The notes under the pieces were generated by a model, which ran no database searches, had not been told where the DNA came from, and saw only the letters and a program-made list of their open reading frames with translations. Made by a program: the position numbers and the translations under genes. From contig NZ_KB235948.1 of the NCBI RefSeq assembly GCF_000332335.1, positions 2,621,843 through 2,685,842 of the forward strand: 64,000 nt of DNA, in the 5' to 3' direction. This document shows, piece after piece, positions 18,106 through 27,140 of the stretch (positions are counted from its first letter, which is position 1; each line of letters begins with the position of its first letter). Source of the DNA: Kamptonema formosum PCC 10802. GTDB taxonomy: Bacteria > Cyanobacteriota > Cyanobacteriia > Cyanobacteriales > Oscillatoriaceae.

Positions 18106-19125
18106 TTACTGACTGGCCTCGCGCTGCAGCAGTTCTTGAATCTCTAACCCTATCGCTTCTTTCCCGCCAAAGACAGTACCCAATTTGCCATTCTTGAAAT
18201 GCCCGCTCGCAATTGTGTAAGCTTGACCTGGCAGCGGAACGTACTTTACTTCGCTCGCCAATTTACTGGCATTGCTCAGGTAATAGTTCACAAACTCCTT
18301 CACCTCGGGCCGGCTGGCCGCCTTGCTGCTCACATAGATAAACAGAGGGCGGGACAGGGGTTGGTAAGTGCCGTTTTCAACGGTCTGTTTTGACGGCAGC
18401 ACCCCATTAATCGCCACTGCTTTCAGTTTGTCCTTGTTGGCTTGGTAATAGGCATAGCCAAAATAGCCCAGAGCGTTTTTATCCCGGCTCACACCCTGTA
18501 CAAGTACGTTGTCATCCTCACTGGCGGTGAAATCACCCCGGCTGGATTTGGATTTGCCGGTAACTGCTTCGGTAAAGTAGTCAAACGTCCCCGAATCCGC
18601 ACCCGGACCAAACAGTTTTAGAGCCGCATCTGGCCATCCCTGGCGCACTTGATTCCACTTGGTAACTTTGCCCTGCGCCCCCGGCTCCCACATTTTCTTC
18701 AGATCGGCAACCGTCATGCTGCTCGCCCAGTTATTTTGCGGGTTGACCACTACTGTTATAGCATCATAAGCCACTGGCAGTTCATAATACTGAATCCCCG
18801 CCGCTTTGCAGGCTGCCATCTCTTCAGCTTTGATCGGTCGGGAGGCGTCAGAAATGTCTGTCTCGCCACGGCAGAACTTTTTGAAGCCGCCCCCAGTTCC
18901 GGAAATGCCAACCGTCACCCTCACCGCTCCGCCTTTCGCTTTCTGGAACTCTTCCGCTACTGCCTCAGTAATCGGAAAAACGGTGCTGGAACCGTCAATC
19001 TTAATTGTGCTCGCACCTTGGGACTTCACCGCCGGCACTGACAGCCCAACTGTCGCCGCTACCGCTGCCAGCGCACTGATTAATGTCAAGCGCTTTACCT
19101 TAAATTTCATCCTCATTACCACCAT
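18106..19125 (-). CDS. pstS: Periplasmic phosphate-binding protein PstS
   Basis: 339 residues. An N-terminal signal peptide is visible: basic MRMKFKVKR then a hydrophobic [18 protein letters not shown], with a likely cut near AVKSQG. The mature part opens with [20 protein letters not shown], the phosphate-binding signature of the family, and contains [14 protein letters not shown] near 175. It captures phosphate in the periplasm and hands it to PstCA. First gene of the operon, behind two Pho boxes. The first ATG at 19125 has two more in-frame ATGs at codons 4 and 6; any could be used. Confidence 0.95.
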   Translation of the reverse strand: MVVMRMKFKVKRLTLISALAAVAATVGLSVPAVKSQGASTIKIDGSSTVFPITEAVAEEFQKAKGGAVRVTVGISGTGGGFKKFCRGETDISDASRPIKAEEMAACKAAGIQYYELPVAYDAITVVVNPQNNWASSMTVADLKKMWEPGAQGKVTKWNQVRQGWPDAALKLFGPGADSGTFDYFTEAVTGKSKSSRGDFTASEDDNVLVQGVSRDKNALGYFGYAYYQANKDKLKAVAINGVLPSKQTVENGTYQPLSRPLFIYVSSKAASRPEVKEFVNYYLSNASKLASEVKYVPLPGQAYTIASGHFKNGKLGTVFGGKEAIGLEIQELLQREASQ

Positions 19126-19252
19126 AGGATTGGCTCAAAGACGCTAAATATCGTCTGAACCTGACTGAGTACAGAATACCTGTTTCCGGCTAACTTACCT
19201 CTAAAAAAAATCTTAATTTATTGGGGCTATTTCTTATGAATATGCTATCTTT

Positions 19253-19271
19253 AGTTTAAGGATAGGTTAAA
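19253..19271 (-). promoter_or_regulatory. Pho box, gene-proximal copy
   Basis: On the minus strand TTTAACCT-3 bp-CTTAAACT, matching the cyanobacterial Pho box (repeats of PyTTAAPyPy(T/A) spaced by 3). This is the binding site for the phosphate-starvation response regulator (PhoB, SphR type) and explains pstS induction under low phosphate. Confidence 0.7.
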
Positions 19272-19303
19272 TAGATTCGTCTCAACTTTTTGGTTATGAA
19301 TGT

Positions 19304-19331
19304 ATTATACTTACTTTAAGTCTAGGTTAAA
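19304..19331 (-). promoter_or_regulatory. Pho box, distal copy, with TATAAT -10
   Basis: TTTAACCT (19331-19324), 3 bp, CTTAAAGT (19320-19313), then TATAAT at 19309-19304. The copy is exactly 60 bp from the proximal one, and the flanks TTATGAAT and TAAATAGA also match, so the whole unit is an old tandem duplication. The -10 close behind it makes this the likelier site of the main pst promoter. No gene in 19332-19665; the minus frame 19368-19562 has no support. Confidence 0.7.
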
Positions 19332-19665
19332 TAGAACCCTGACTCAACCTCGCGCGGCGCTGCAGAATTAAGCCACGAGAAACCGGCTAACTTCGGCGAA
19401 ACCCGGTTTTTGGCCCCATTCAGGCTGAACAACCACTTGATACATCAGCTCTTCCGCTATTGGCCCTCTCTCGCTGTCCTCTCCAACAGGTGAAATAGCT
19501 CTTAAGCCATTCGTTCCCTCTCCCCCTGCCATCTCTAATCGGTGAAATATTTCCGCACCCACGTTGCCGGTCAGCCCTCAGAACCGCTGAAACCTAGCCA
19601 GCATATTGTGTCCGGCTTCCCATCGCGAGTATGATAGATAAAGATGTAAAGAAATGTAAAGAGGC

Positions 19666-20376
19666 ATGCAGGACAAAGTGGTTGTGGTGGTTGGTGCCAC
19701 CGGCGGCATTGGCCAAGCGCTGGCGCGCAAGCTCGCCGCTGCGGGGGCGAATCTGGTACTCGCCGCCAGAGACAGCAGGCGGCTAGACGCCCTAGCCGCT
19801 GAATTTCTCGCACCGGCACAGGTCTTGCCGGTGCCTTGCGACATCACCGACCCCCAGCAGGTGGATATACTGATGAAAAAAGCCACCGGCCAATTTGGCC
19901 AGATTGACGCCTTGGTCAACGCTGCCGGTGCCGGCATCCTCAAGCAGTACAGCAAACTCACGCCAGCTGACTTGGACGCCATGCTGGATGTCAACCTCAA
20001 GGGCAGCTTCTACACCACTCAAGCTGCAGCGGAGGTGATGAAAGAGCGCAAAACCGGCCACATCTGCAATGTGGTGGGGATTCTCGGCAAGCACTCAATG
20101 GCAATGGCGGCGGCGTACTGCGCCTCGAAGTTTGGCGTCGTCGGTTTCAGCAAGTGCGTGGCGGACGAGGTGCGCCGGTACGGCATCAAAGTCACCCTGT
20201 TCTATTTTGGCGGCGTCGATTCCCCCTTCTGGGATACCGTCAGCTTAAAGGTAGACCGGTCGAAGATGCTCAGCTGCGAAACAGCTGCCGGTGCCATTCT
20301 GTATGCCCTCTGTGCTGAACCGCAAGCCGTGCCAATGGAAATCAACATTCAGCCCGAAAGTCACCTATTTTTCTAA
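19666..20376 (+). CDS. Short-chain dehydrogenase/reductase
   Basis: 236 residues, classical SDR. The dinucleotide loop is GATGGIG at 10-16, with the acidic AARDSRR region near 35 that tends to favour NADP(H) by its Arg residues. NAAGAG near 86 and the catalytic YCASK (Tyr and Lys near 146-150) are present, with an upstream Ser region VVGILGKHS. SDRs oxidise or reduce alcohols, ketones or sugars; the substrate cannot be told. A ribosome-binding AAAGAGG sits just before the ATG and a TATGAT -10 near 19630. Single gene. Confidence 0.88.
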   Translation: MQDKVVVVVGATGGIGQALARKLAAAGANLVLAARDSRRLDALAAEFLAPAQVLPVPCDITDPQQVDILMKKATGQFGQIDALVNAAGAGILKQYSKLTPADLDAMLDVNLKGSFYTTQAAAEVMKERKTGHICNVVGILGKHSMAMAAAYCASKFGVVGFSKCVADEVRRYGIKVTLFYFGGVDSPFWDTVSLKVDRSKMLSCETAAGAILYALCAEPQAVPMEINIQPESHLFF

Positions 20377-20437
20377 GCGTTGCACAATAGAAGGATGATT
20401 TCAATTTTTTCCACTCCTGGACAACCGGTTCTTACTC

Positions 20438-20508
20438 CCCCTCCCCGCAAGCGGGGAAGGTGGGGCCCCCTCTGGGGATAAGGGGCTGGGGTTGGGGGGT
20501 GGGGTTCC
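20438..20508. repeat. G-rich palindromic repeat, family copy
   Basis: CCCCCTCCCCGC-AAG-GCGGGGA followed by CCCCCTCTGGGGATAAGG and a GGGGTTGGGGGG run. Same family as 9190, 23184, 24214 and 61782. Confidence 0.6.
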
Positions 20509-20561
20509 TCCGAAGCTTGGGTGCGACGCCTTTTTTCTAAGCTTCATCCCTCAGAAACCAA

Positions 20562-20591
20562 AAACCCGGTTTTTTTGGAAAAACCGGGTTT
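20562..20591 (-). terminator. Hairpin AAACCCGGTTTTT / AAAAACCGGGTTT
   Basis: A perfect 13-bp stem with a 4-base loop just downstream of the minus-strand small membrane gene (stop at 20601). Position and T-run suggest a terminator. The sequence also belongs to a GAAACCCGGTTTC repeat seen again at 20856-20886 and 56741. Confidence 0.55.
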
Positions 20592-20600
20592 CTCCCCTAG

Positions 20601-20828
20601 CTAGGACCTGCGGCTCGCACTCACGGCACTCACAACCAGAAAAGCCACACCCAAACCAATGGCAATCTCCTCACTCCAAGGCAAAAAAGACCACTTCACC
20701 CAATGGGAAAAACTTTCAGCAATCCGGGCGAATGCGTACAGCGCTTGAGCGAGTAGCTGAAACAGAACATAAGCAATCGCGGCGAGGCCAGCCGCTTTGA
20801 TAAAGGCATTGTTAAATAAATTACCCAT
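20601..20828 (-). CDS. Small membrane protein, unknown
   Basis: 75 residues. Two hydrophobic segments, ~10-33 (AAGLAAIAYVLFQLLAQALY) and ~52-70 (EIAIGLGVAFLVVSAVSA), flank a Trp/Ser-rich loop (SHWVKWSFLPWSEE). Basic C-terminus SRRS. No family recognised. Bounded on both sides by CCGGGTTT hairpins, which look like a terminator downstream and a repeat or leader hairpin upstream. The clean membrane pattern supports a real gene, but nothing indicates its role. Confidence 0.55.
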   Translation of the reverse strand: MGNLFNNAFIKAAGLAAIAYVLFQLLAQALYAFARIAESFSHWVKWSFLPWSEEIAIGLGVAFLVVSAVSASRRS

Positions 20829-20855
20829 GACATTACTCCCAAAAACTTTCTGTGA

Positions 20856-20886
20856 GAAACCGGGTTTCTTTAAGAAACCCGGTTTC
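20856..20886. repeat. Palindrome GAAACCGGGTTTCTT / AAGAAACCCGGTTTC
   Basis: A 14-bp stem with a very small loop, in the 170-bp gap between the small membrane gene and hppD. Followed by further partial GAAACC(T/G)GGTTTC copies to 20911. Either a dispersed repeat or a bidirectional hairpin between two diverging genes. Confidence 0.5.
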
Positions 20887-20997
20887 GGGCCTTTCCGAAA
20901 CCTGGTTTCTGGCAGTCGATCACGCTCTTTATGCCAAAAACTTGCTAAAATTATCTCTCAAGTTTGTCTGACAGTCAAGCAAATTTAACTTATCTTC

Positions 20998-22101
20998 ATG
21001 GAGATTGACCTGGTTCACTTCTGCGTTGAAGACGCAACGGCTTGCCGCGACTGGTTTGCAAGTCAGATGGGCTTTCAAGCAATTGCCGGTGCGGCCAGCA
21101 ATCACACCCGCACGGAAATCGTCAAAAGTGGGCCGGTCTGTTTTGTCCTGTCTTCGCCCCTGACACCGGCTAGCCCCGCTCACCGGTTTCTGGCGCGGCA
21201 CCCTGCCGGTGTGGCAGACGTGGCTTTTCGCGTCGCAGATATTGAGTCTGTGATGGCAAAAGCTGCCGGTGCCGGTGCCAAAATATTGCAGCCGGTGCGG
21301 CAGCAGCAAACTCCTGGCGGACGCCTGAAATGGGGCAAAATTGCCGGCTGGGGAGACTTGAGCCACACCATAATCGAGCGCACCGGCATCACCCCCCTGC
21401 TGCCACCGGCCACCGATTTTCCCTTTCCCAACCTTCCTTTTTTAAAAGAGGGCAGCGAGGGATCTGTTGAAGGAGTTCCAGTGACGAATGACTCCCCCTT
21501 CACCGGCACCGATCATGCAGTGCTGAATGTGGCAGCCGGTGAGTTAGAGCAAGCGGTGACTTGGTATGAAAAGACCTTGGGGTTCCAGCGACTGCAGCGG
21601 TTTGACATTCAAACCAAGAGATCGGGACTGAGCTCTCTGGTAATGGCTCACCCCTCGGGTGGGGCGCAGATGCCGGTGAATGAACCGGCATCGGCGAATT
21701 CTCAAATTCAGGAATTTCTCGATGTGAATCGCGGACCTGGAGTGCAGCACATTGCCTTGCGCACCGGCAATATTGTGCGGCTGCTCGATCTCCTGCGCCG
21801 GTGGGGTGTTTCCTTTATCGAGGTCCCTCCCACCTACTACACCCAGCTGCAGCAGCGGCACCGAGGCCAGCTGCCGGCAGCCCTGTGCCAGGAAATAGAG
21901 CGCGCGCAAGTTTTAGTAGACTGGCAGGAGCAAGCTCCTGACGCCTTGCTGCTGCAGACGTTCACGCAGCCAATTTTTGGCCAGCCGACTTTCTTTTTTG
22001 AGCTGATTGAGCGCCGGTCAGGTGCCCGAGGTTTTGGTGAGGGCAACTTTCGGGCTCTGTTTGAAGCGATAGAGAGCGAGCAGCTGAAACGGGGGAGATG
22101 A
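20998..22101 (+). CDS. hppD: 4-Hydroxyphenylpyruvate dioxygenase
   Basis: 367 residues, two vicinal-oxygen-chelate domains. The C-terminal one holds the three iron ligands: H173 in TDHAVLNV, H251 in GVQHIALRT and E335 in FFFELIER. The enzyme turns 4-hydroxyphenylpyruvate into homogentisate with O2 and CO2 release; in cyanobacteria homogentisate feeds tocopherol synthesis. A low-complexity loop (PFPNLPFLKEGSEGSVEGVP, ~142-161) between the domains looks inserted and resembles translated repeat DNA. The gene is dense in GCCGGT/ACCGGC hexamers. The ATG at 20998 matches the family start. Confidence 0.93.
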   Translation: MEIDLVHFCVEDATACRDWFASQMGFQAIAGAASNHTRTEIVKSGPVCFVLSSPLTPASPAHRFLARHPAGVADVAFRVADIESVMAKAAGAGAKILQPVRQQQTPGGRLKWGKIAGWGDLSHTIIERTGITPLLPPATDFPFPNLPFLKEGSEGSVEGVPVTNDSPFTGTDHAVLNVAAGELEQAVTWYEKTLGFQRLQRFDIQTKRSGLSSLVMAHPSGGAQMPVNEPASANSQIQEFLDVNRGPGVQHIALRTGNIVRLLDLLRRWGVSFIEVPPTYYTQLQQRHRGQLPAALCQEIERAQVLVDWQEQAPDALLLQTFTQPIFGQPTFFFELIERRSGARGFGEGNFRALFEAIESEQLKRGR

Positions 22102-22301
22102 GAGAGAATTAACCGCCCCCGTGAAGGGACGCCAAGAATAGATGCTGCCGGCTCCTCAGGGGCGCTCGCTAGCCAGCGCCGCCCCAGCTGCCGGTTAAGG
22201 ATGGATATTATAGCACTAAAAACCAAGATTAGGGGAATTTGTAATCAAAATTTACATTTTCCCCCTCACCCTGCCAGGTGGGCCCAACCGAGGGCTGAGA
22301 G

Positions 22302-22919
22302 CTAGCGCAAGAAGCTGCTAACCAGCCAGAGGACGAGAAAAGTCACCAAGGTGATGAATTTCTCCGGCGTCAAACCGCTCTGGCCAATTTGGGAGAGCAG
22401 CGCCCCCAGAATTAATCCTGCGATCAAGCCTGTTAGCGTCAGCACCACAGCGCGACCGAAACGGTTTTCCTTGCGATTGAGGAAATAAAGGGTGGCTCCC
22501 ACGCCGAGGGCCAGAGCCATCTGCAGCAGGGACTCACCGGCACTGCCGGCTGCGGTAGTGACGCTGAGGACGCTCAACCCGGAAAACACGCCAGCCGGCC
22601 ACAAAATGTCTGGCGGACTGGGGGTGTCGATCAGCTTTTGCAGCCAAGGCGGAGCCTGCTTAGCGGGAGCGGGAGCCACAGAAGGCGGCGCAGCGGCTAT
22701 CTTTTCCGGGAACCTAATCCGTTCCGGCACCTTAATTTTCCCCTCCTGGCGCTGGCGCAAGCGATCCATCAGGATGGCGTCGTAAGCGGCTTCAATTGCT
22801 TCCAAACGCCGGCGCTCGCCACTGTGCTGCTGCGCCAAGCGATTCCGCGCATCCTGGATTTCCTCAAAGGAAGCGCTTTCCGTTAGTCCGAGCTGTTCGT
22901 AGGGACTTTGCTCACTCAT
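22302..22919 (-). CDS. CPP1-like (chaperone-like protein of POR) protein
   Basis: 205 residues. The N-terminus (SPYEQLGLTESASFEEIQDARNRL) resembles a J-domain without the HPD motif, which defines this family. After a Pro/Ala linker and PWLQKLIDTPSPPDILWPAG come about four hydrophobic segments from ~105 to the end (FSGLSVLSVTTAAG, MALALGVGATLYFL, VVLTLTGLIAGLILGALL, LVTFLVLWLVSSFL). Plant CPP1 protects protochlorophyllide oxidoreductase; the cyanobacterial homologues are membrane proteins with probably related chaperone roles. Single gene, first ATG used. Confidence 0.88.
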   Translation of the reverse strand: MSEQSPYEQLGLTESASFEEIQDARNRLAQQHSGERRRLEAIEAAYDAILMDRLRQRQEGKIKVPERIRFPEKIAAAPPSVAPAPAKQAPPWLQKLIDTPSPPDILWPAGVFSGLSVLSVTTAAGSAGESLLQMALALGVGATLYFLNRKENRFGRAVVLTLTGLIAGLILGALLSQIGQSGLTPEKFITLVTFLVLWLVSSFLR

Positions 22920-23183
22920 AGTCCTATGTTAAACCTCCCCTTCAAGTTAGCTTAGCCTGATATTTGCCTACAAGCGCGGCTTCTAAAACCAGTTTGTTAA
23001 TCAACCCGCTCACACGGTTGCTGAACTTTAACACAGATTGGCTTAATTATCTATTCTCAACTGTCCGGCCCGGAATTCCCGCAGAGCGGGGGAATTGCTC
23101 ACTCCAAGGCAAAACCGGCACCCCAGCCGCACCCCAAGCCGACACACTTTTCGCCGGTCTTGCCGGAAGGTAAACTCCTCTGT

Positions 23184-23231
23184 TTCCCCCCCTCCGGTGC
23201 GTGCGGGGAGGGGGTAGGGGGGGATTCTTCT
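23184..23231. repeat. G-rich palindromic repeat, family copy
   Basis: CCCCCCTCCGG-TGCG-TGCGGGGAGGGGG followed by GGGGGGATTC, in the 327-bp gap between the CPP1-like gene and pgeF. The remainder of the gap (22920-23183) shows nothing. Confidence 0.55.
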
Positions 23232-23246
23232 CCCCCGGCAAGCGTG

Positions 23247-24092
23247 TCAAATGCTAACAATACCTGACCACTGGACTTTTTTCTGGCTGTCCCGCCGGTA
23301 GGAAAAAAAGTATTCCGGCGACTGGTAAGTGCAGTGGGGGGCGCAGGCAATTTGCTCAGGGGCAATACCGAGCTGTTCCAGCTGCAGGGCAATCGCCCGC
23401 CGCACATCCAAGCGCACCCGTCCCGGTTCTGGATCTGCCAGCACCGGCGGCGCGGGCAGCTTCTGCAGGATGTCCAAAATGGCAGCCGCGTCACCGGCCT
23501 GACCCTTGGGGACAGCAGTGGCTCCCACCTCAGCCGCCACCTCCAATGAGACTTGGTAAACCTCACCGGCAATTGCTGGGCCCATCGCCACGCGCAGATT
23601 TTCCAGCTTGCTGCCTTGCTGTTGCAGTTTTGCAATCGCTTCCGGGACAATTTGACGCGCCGTGCCGCGCCAGCCGGAATGAACCGCCGCCACCTGTCCC
23701 GTCTCGGAGTCAGCAATCAGCACCGGCGTGCAATCCGCACTCGCCACCCACACCGCCTCCAATGCCTTCTGTGTGTGCAGCCCGTCCGCATGTAAAAAAG
23801 GTTCTCGATCGGGGGTATTCTGGTTATTCTGTGCGCTCGCCTCGGTCAAGTCGCTTTCGGGGCTCTCAAGCGCCCCCTCGGACACCGGCGTCAGCGTGCC
23901 GGTCGGGAGAACCGTGTTGCCGTGCACCTGTTTCACCCGGTACACCCGGGCGGTGGGGCGCAGCGCCCCCACCAATTCCTGCGGCGAGCGCGGCCAGAAC
24001 TGATTTGTAAAAAAGCCGTGCGGCCACTGTTCTAACAGGCTGCAGGTTAGATAGGGCAGTCCGTTCCAAGTCTGCCAGTGCCAAGTGTGCAT
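23247..24092 (-). CDS. pgeF: Peptidoglycan editing factor PgeF (YfiH, laccase domain)
   Basis: About 281 residues from the ATG at 24092 (MHTWHWQTWNG). The frame is open to 24308, but the extra 72 codons translate a G-rich repeat and TCGATTTT iterations and should be left out. The metal-site residues are visible in KQVHGNTV (His), DCTPVLI (Cys) and AVHSGWRGTAR (His), in the family order. PgeF removes wrongly incorporated L-Ser from peptidoglycan precursors; older names are polyphenol oxidase or laccase. The C-terminal CTYQSPEYFFSYRRD is also typical. Stands alone. Confidence 0.88.
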   Translation of the reverse strand: MHTWHWQTWNGLPYLTCSLLEQWPHGFFTNQFWPRSPQELVGALRPTARVYRVKQVHGNTVLPTGTLTPVSEGALESPESDLTEASAQNNQNTPDREPFLHADGLHTQKALEAVWVASADCTPVLIADSETGQVAAVHSGWRGTARQIVPEAIAKLQQQGSKLENLRVAMGPAIAGEVYQVSLEVAAEVGATAVPKGQAGDAAAILDILQKLPAPPVLADPEPGRVRLDVRRAIALQLEQLGIAPEQIACAPHCTYQSPEYFFSYRRDSQKKVQWSGIVSI

Positions 24093-24213
24093 AAGAAATT
24101 CTAGGGAGTTTTGATTGGAAATTTTCGATTTTCGATTTTCAAGTTGGGAATTCAGCGCCGCCACACTAGAAACAAGATTGAACCTTTTTCCATGAGAGCG
24201 AAACCTCCCTCTC

Positions 24214-24256
24214 ACTCCCCCTCCGATGCACGCGGGGAGGGGGTTGGGGGTGGGGT
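24214..24256. repeat. G-rich palindromic repeat, family copy
   Basis: CCCCCTCC-GATGCAC-GCGGGGAGGGGG then TTGGGGGTGGGG, upstream of pgeF and overlapping only its false N-terminal extension. Confidence 0.6.
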
Positions 24257-24469
24257 TATTCGTCTTTTGTAATGTGCGGCGTCGGGAATTCATCCAAAAT
24301 TCGGACATTCCGGCATTGGCTGGCTGATGGCTTCTTTATGCTAGCTTATTCCCGGAGAGTTTGTGCTGCAGCAGAGCAGCATCCGCATCCGGCTGCCCGG
24401 CCTTGGCGGCAAGCCAGATTTTGCCCCCCAGCGCTGACTCTCAATCGCAAAACCGCTCAAGTTTTGCTG

Positions 24470-24475
24470 TATAAT
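24470..24475 (+). promoter_or_regulatory. -10 box TATAAT for birA
   Basis: GCTGTATAATTATGG, 29 bp before the GTG at 24504; a consensus match and the only good one in the 411-bp gap after pgeF. No convincing -35. Confidence 0.4.
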
Positions 24476-24503
24476 TATGGGTTGATTTAGCAAAATAACG
24501 ACC

Positions 24504-25331
24504 GTGGCATTGAGTCAAGAAGGCTTGGAGGCTGCCCTCCTGTCAGCTAAGGAATCGATAGCAGGCGAGACTCCCGGGCAATTTTCCATCCATATTTTCC
24601 ACCGGCTCGCCTCGACGAACCAGACCCTGTGGGGGCTGATCGACGCCGGTGCGGGTGCGGGAACAGTTTGCATCGCCCTGGAGCAAACAGCTGGGCGAGG
24701 TCAGTGGGGGCGCACATGGCAGTCGGGTGCCGGCGGACTCTACCTGTCCCTGGCCATTGAGCCCGACCTGCCCCTGTCCGATAGCGCACAGCTAACTCTG
24801 TGCGGCGCGCTGGGAATTGCCCGAGGTTTGCGCAACTGCGGCATTCCTGCCGGCCTGAAGTGGCCCAATGACATCGTGCTGGCCGGTGGCAAATTAGGGG
24901 GCATCCTCACCGAAACCAGAGCCCGCAGCGGCTTCATCACCAAGGCTGTGGTGGGTGCCGGCATCAACTGGGCCAACGAGGTCCCTCCCACCGGCATCAA
25001 TCTGCAATCCTTCCAAGCCAACCTCCTCCCACCACCCATCCCCTCTTTGGAAATGCTGGCTGCGGTGACGCTGCTGGGGTTAGCCTCCGGATACCGGCAA
25101 GCCGCACGCGAAGGGATAGCAGGCTTGCTGCCGTCCTACCTAGAACTGCTGACAAATATCGGCCAGCCCGCTGTCGTGGACGGGCGTGCCGGGACAGTCA
25201 CCGGCGTCTCTCCCACCTTAGAGCTGATCGTCCGCTTCCCCCCCGACTCGGCGGAGTCGGGCCAGCTGCCTGGGCCAGCCGGTGAAATTCGCCTCAAACC
25301 CGGTACAATCAGTCTTGGCTACAATCGTTAG
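24504..25331 (+). CDS. birA: Biotin--[acetyl-CoA-carboxylase] ligase
   Basis: 275 residues, starting with GTG. The catalytic domain contains STNQTL near 37, the adenylate-binding GRGQWGRTW (64-72) and KWPNDIVLAGGKLGGIL (119-135), all hallmarks of biotin protein ligase. The C-terminal ~50 residues are the small SH3-like domain. There is no N-terminal DNA-binding helix-turn-helix, so it is a class I ligase, not a repressor. It attaches biotin to the carboxyl carrier protein of acetyl-CoA carboxylase. No near neighbour on the same strand within 330 bp. Confidence 0.92.
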   Translation: MALSQEGLEAALLSAKESIAGETPGQFSIHIFHRLASTNQTLWGLIDAGAGAGTVCIALEQTAGRGQWGRTWQSGAGGLYLSLAIEPDLPLSDSAQLTLCGALGIARGLRNCGIPAGLKWPNDIVLAGGKLGGILTETRARSGFITKAVVGAGINWANEVPPTGINLQSFQANLLPPPIPSLEMLAAVTLLGLASGYRQAAREGIAGLLPSYLELLTNIGQPAVVDGRAGTVTGVSPTLELIVRFPPDSAESGQLPGPAGEIRLKPGTISLGYNR

Positions 25332-25663
25332 GGTTGGGTGAGCGCAGGGCCTTCAATCCAGTGAGGCGCAGTTGGGTGCGACGAGTGCGGGAGAGAGGGA
25401 GTCAGAATAAAAAGTTACGCGCCCCGGCCCTGGAGAACGCTTTTGAATTCCCCGCATTCTAAATCAATTATATGTTAAGAAGCTATTAGCACCAAGCTCG
25501 CTCTATCACCCAGGAAATTTTGGATTGGGAGTTCTGGGATTGGGGATTCCCGTGAAATCTCAAATCGGAATCTAAAATCTAAAATCTACCGTGAGAAGGT
25601 AGCAGAGCAGTGAAACGATTTCAGAACACAAGCAGTGTTTCCTTTCATTAGTGTGGGGATGTT
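25332..25663. other. Spacer, no gene seen
   Basis: 332 bp between birA and the M23 peptidase gene. It holds AATCTAAAATC iterations (25566-25588) and presumably the peptidase promoter; nothing else recognised. Confidence 0.4.
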
Positions 25664-27061
25664 ATGCAGCAACGTTCAGGAAAGCCTGGTTCTAATTACA
25701 GCCCACTGGTGCGGGGACTGGGTTGGATTGGCAGTATCGGGATGCTCAGCAGCGGGATGGTTTGGGCTCAAAGCCAGTCTTTACCAGAGGGGGCTCTCGA
25801 TCCCACAGCCTACCAGCAGCCAGTGAGTCTGGAACCAGTGCCAGAAGAAGTGCCAGCCGCACCGGCTTTAGCCCCGCCACCTGTGGCCAGTGACCCCCTG
25901 CCAGAACCGCCCGCACCGGCTTTAGCCCCGCCACCTGTGGCCAGCGACCCCCTCCCAGAGCCGCCGGCACCCCCAGCAGCACCGGAGTGGTGGGAGCCGA
26001 ACCCTGTGGCCACAGAAGAAGTCCCAGCGGCAGAGTATCCGGCACAACCTCCAGCAGAAGCATCCGCGCCCGAAGCGGGGCCAGAGGAGGGGGCTCCGCC
26101 AGCGCCCAACGCCTCGGCACCCATAGACTACAGCAATATCTACATAGACTCCACCAGCCTCAGCACTGGTGCGGGGAGAAATTACGAAGCCCCAAATTCG
26201 GTGGTGCTGACTGAACGGGGCGGCGGGAAGCCGCAGCCGGCAGATCCCACTCTGGTTCCCCCTCCTGCCGAAACAGCCGCTGGTCTGGATCTGCCTTCGC
26301 TGCCAGAATTGCCCCTCGCCGAACCTTACTCAACGCCGGCATACGCCCAACCTTACGCTGAGCCGGCATACGCCCAACCTTACTACGAGCCGGCATACGC
26401 CCAACCTTACTACGAGCCGGCATACGCCCAAACTTACGCTGAGCCGGTGGCGGAGATTTCCTCGGTTAATGTTGGCCCGCTTAGCGTTAGCTCCACCGGC
26501 ATTGGTGTCGCCCCTCCGCCCCCTCCAAAACCTGGATACTACTACCAAAATTCCAGAGAGTTTCCTGCCATAATGCCAGGAAATGGCAATACCAGATTGC
26601 TTTTCCCGCTGTCGATTCCGGCGGCGATCTCCTCCGTGTTTGGCTGGCGGACTCACCCGATTTCCGGTCTGAGCAGCTTCCACGACGGCACAGACTTGGC
26701 GGCTCCTCTGGGAGTGCCGGTGCTTGCGGCTTATGATGGCAAGGTGGCGGTGGCAGACTTTCTCGGCGGCTACGGTTTGACCGTTGTCTTGGAACACAAC
26801 AGCGGCACTCAAGAAACTCTCTACGGCCACCTCTCAGAGCTGTTGGTCAAGCCGGGCGATACAGTGGTTCAGGGAGCCGCGATCGGGCGCGTTGGCAGCA
26901 CCGGCAATTCCACCGGCCCCCACCTCCACTTTGAACTGCGCCAGCTCACGGAAAATGGCTGGGTGACGGTAGATCCAGGCGAGCAGCTGAATTCTGCCCT
27001 CGCCAGTCTGACGAAAATGCTGCAAAAAACCGCCCTGGCAACTCCAAAGCCCAAGAGTTAG
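25664..27061 (+). CDS. M23 family (LytM-like) peptidoglycan endopeptidase
   Basis: 465 residues. Near the N-terminus GWIGSIGMLSSGMVWAQ (~25-43) is a signal or anchor segment ending in a likely AxA-type cut. Residues ~55-210 are Pro/Ala/Glu-rich, with an 18-residue repeat (ALAPPPVASDPLPEPP) twice in tandem. Residues ~220-265 hold four copies of AYAQPYxEP. The peptidase domain spans ~305-445. Its zinc ligands fit FHDGTDLA (H, D), YGHLS (H) and GPHLHFELR (H), so it looks active. It probably trims septal or side-wall peptidoglycan in the periplasm. The identical repeats may vary in number between strains. Confidence 0.88.
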   Translation: MQQRSGKPGSNYSPLVRGLGWIGSIGMLSSGMVWAQSQSLPEGALDPTAYQQPVSLEPVPEEVPAAPALAPPPVASDPLPEPPAPALAPPPVASDPLPEPPAPPAAPEWWEPNPVATEEVPAAEYPAQPPAEASAPEAGPEEGAPPAPNASAPIDYSNIYIDSTSLSTGAGRNYEAPNSVVLTERGGGKPQPADPTLVPPPAETAAGLDLPSLPELPLAEPYSTPAYAQPYAEPAYAQPYYEPAYAQPYYEPAYAQTYAEPVAEISSVNVGPLSVSSTGIGVAPPPPPKPGYYYQNSREFPAIMPGNGNTRLLFPLSIPAAISSVFGWRTHPISGLSSFHDGTDLAAPLGVPVLAAYDGKVAVADFLGGYGLTVVLEHNSGTQETLYGHLSELLVKPGDTVVQGAAIGRVGSTGNSTGPHLHFELRQLTENGWVTVDPGEQLNSALASLTKMLQKTALATPKPKS

Positions 27062-27140
27062 AGGTTAGGGGTTAGGGCTGACGTGTTAGGCCCCACCCCC
27101 ACGCCCGGCACCCCACGCCCCAATTGCCCCTCTTTTCTGT

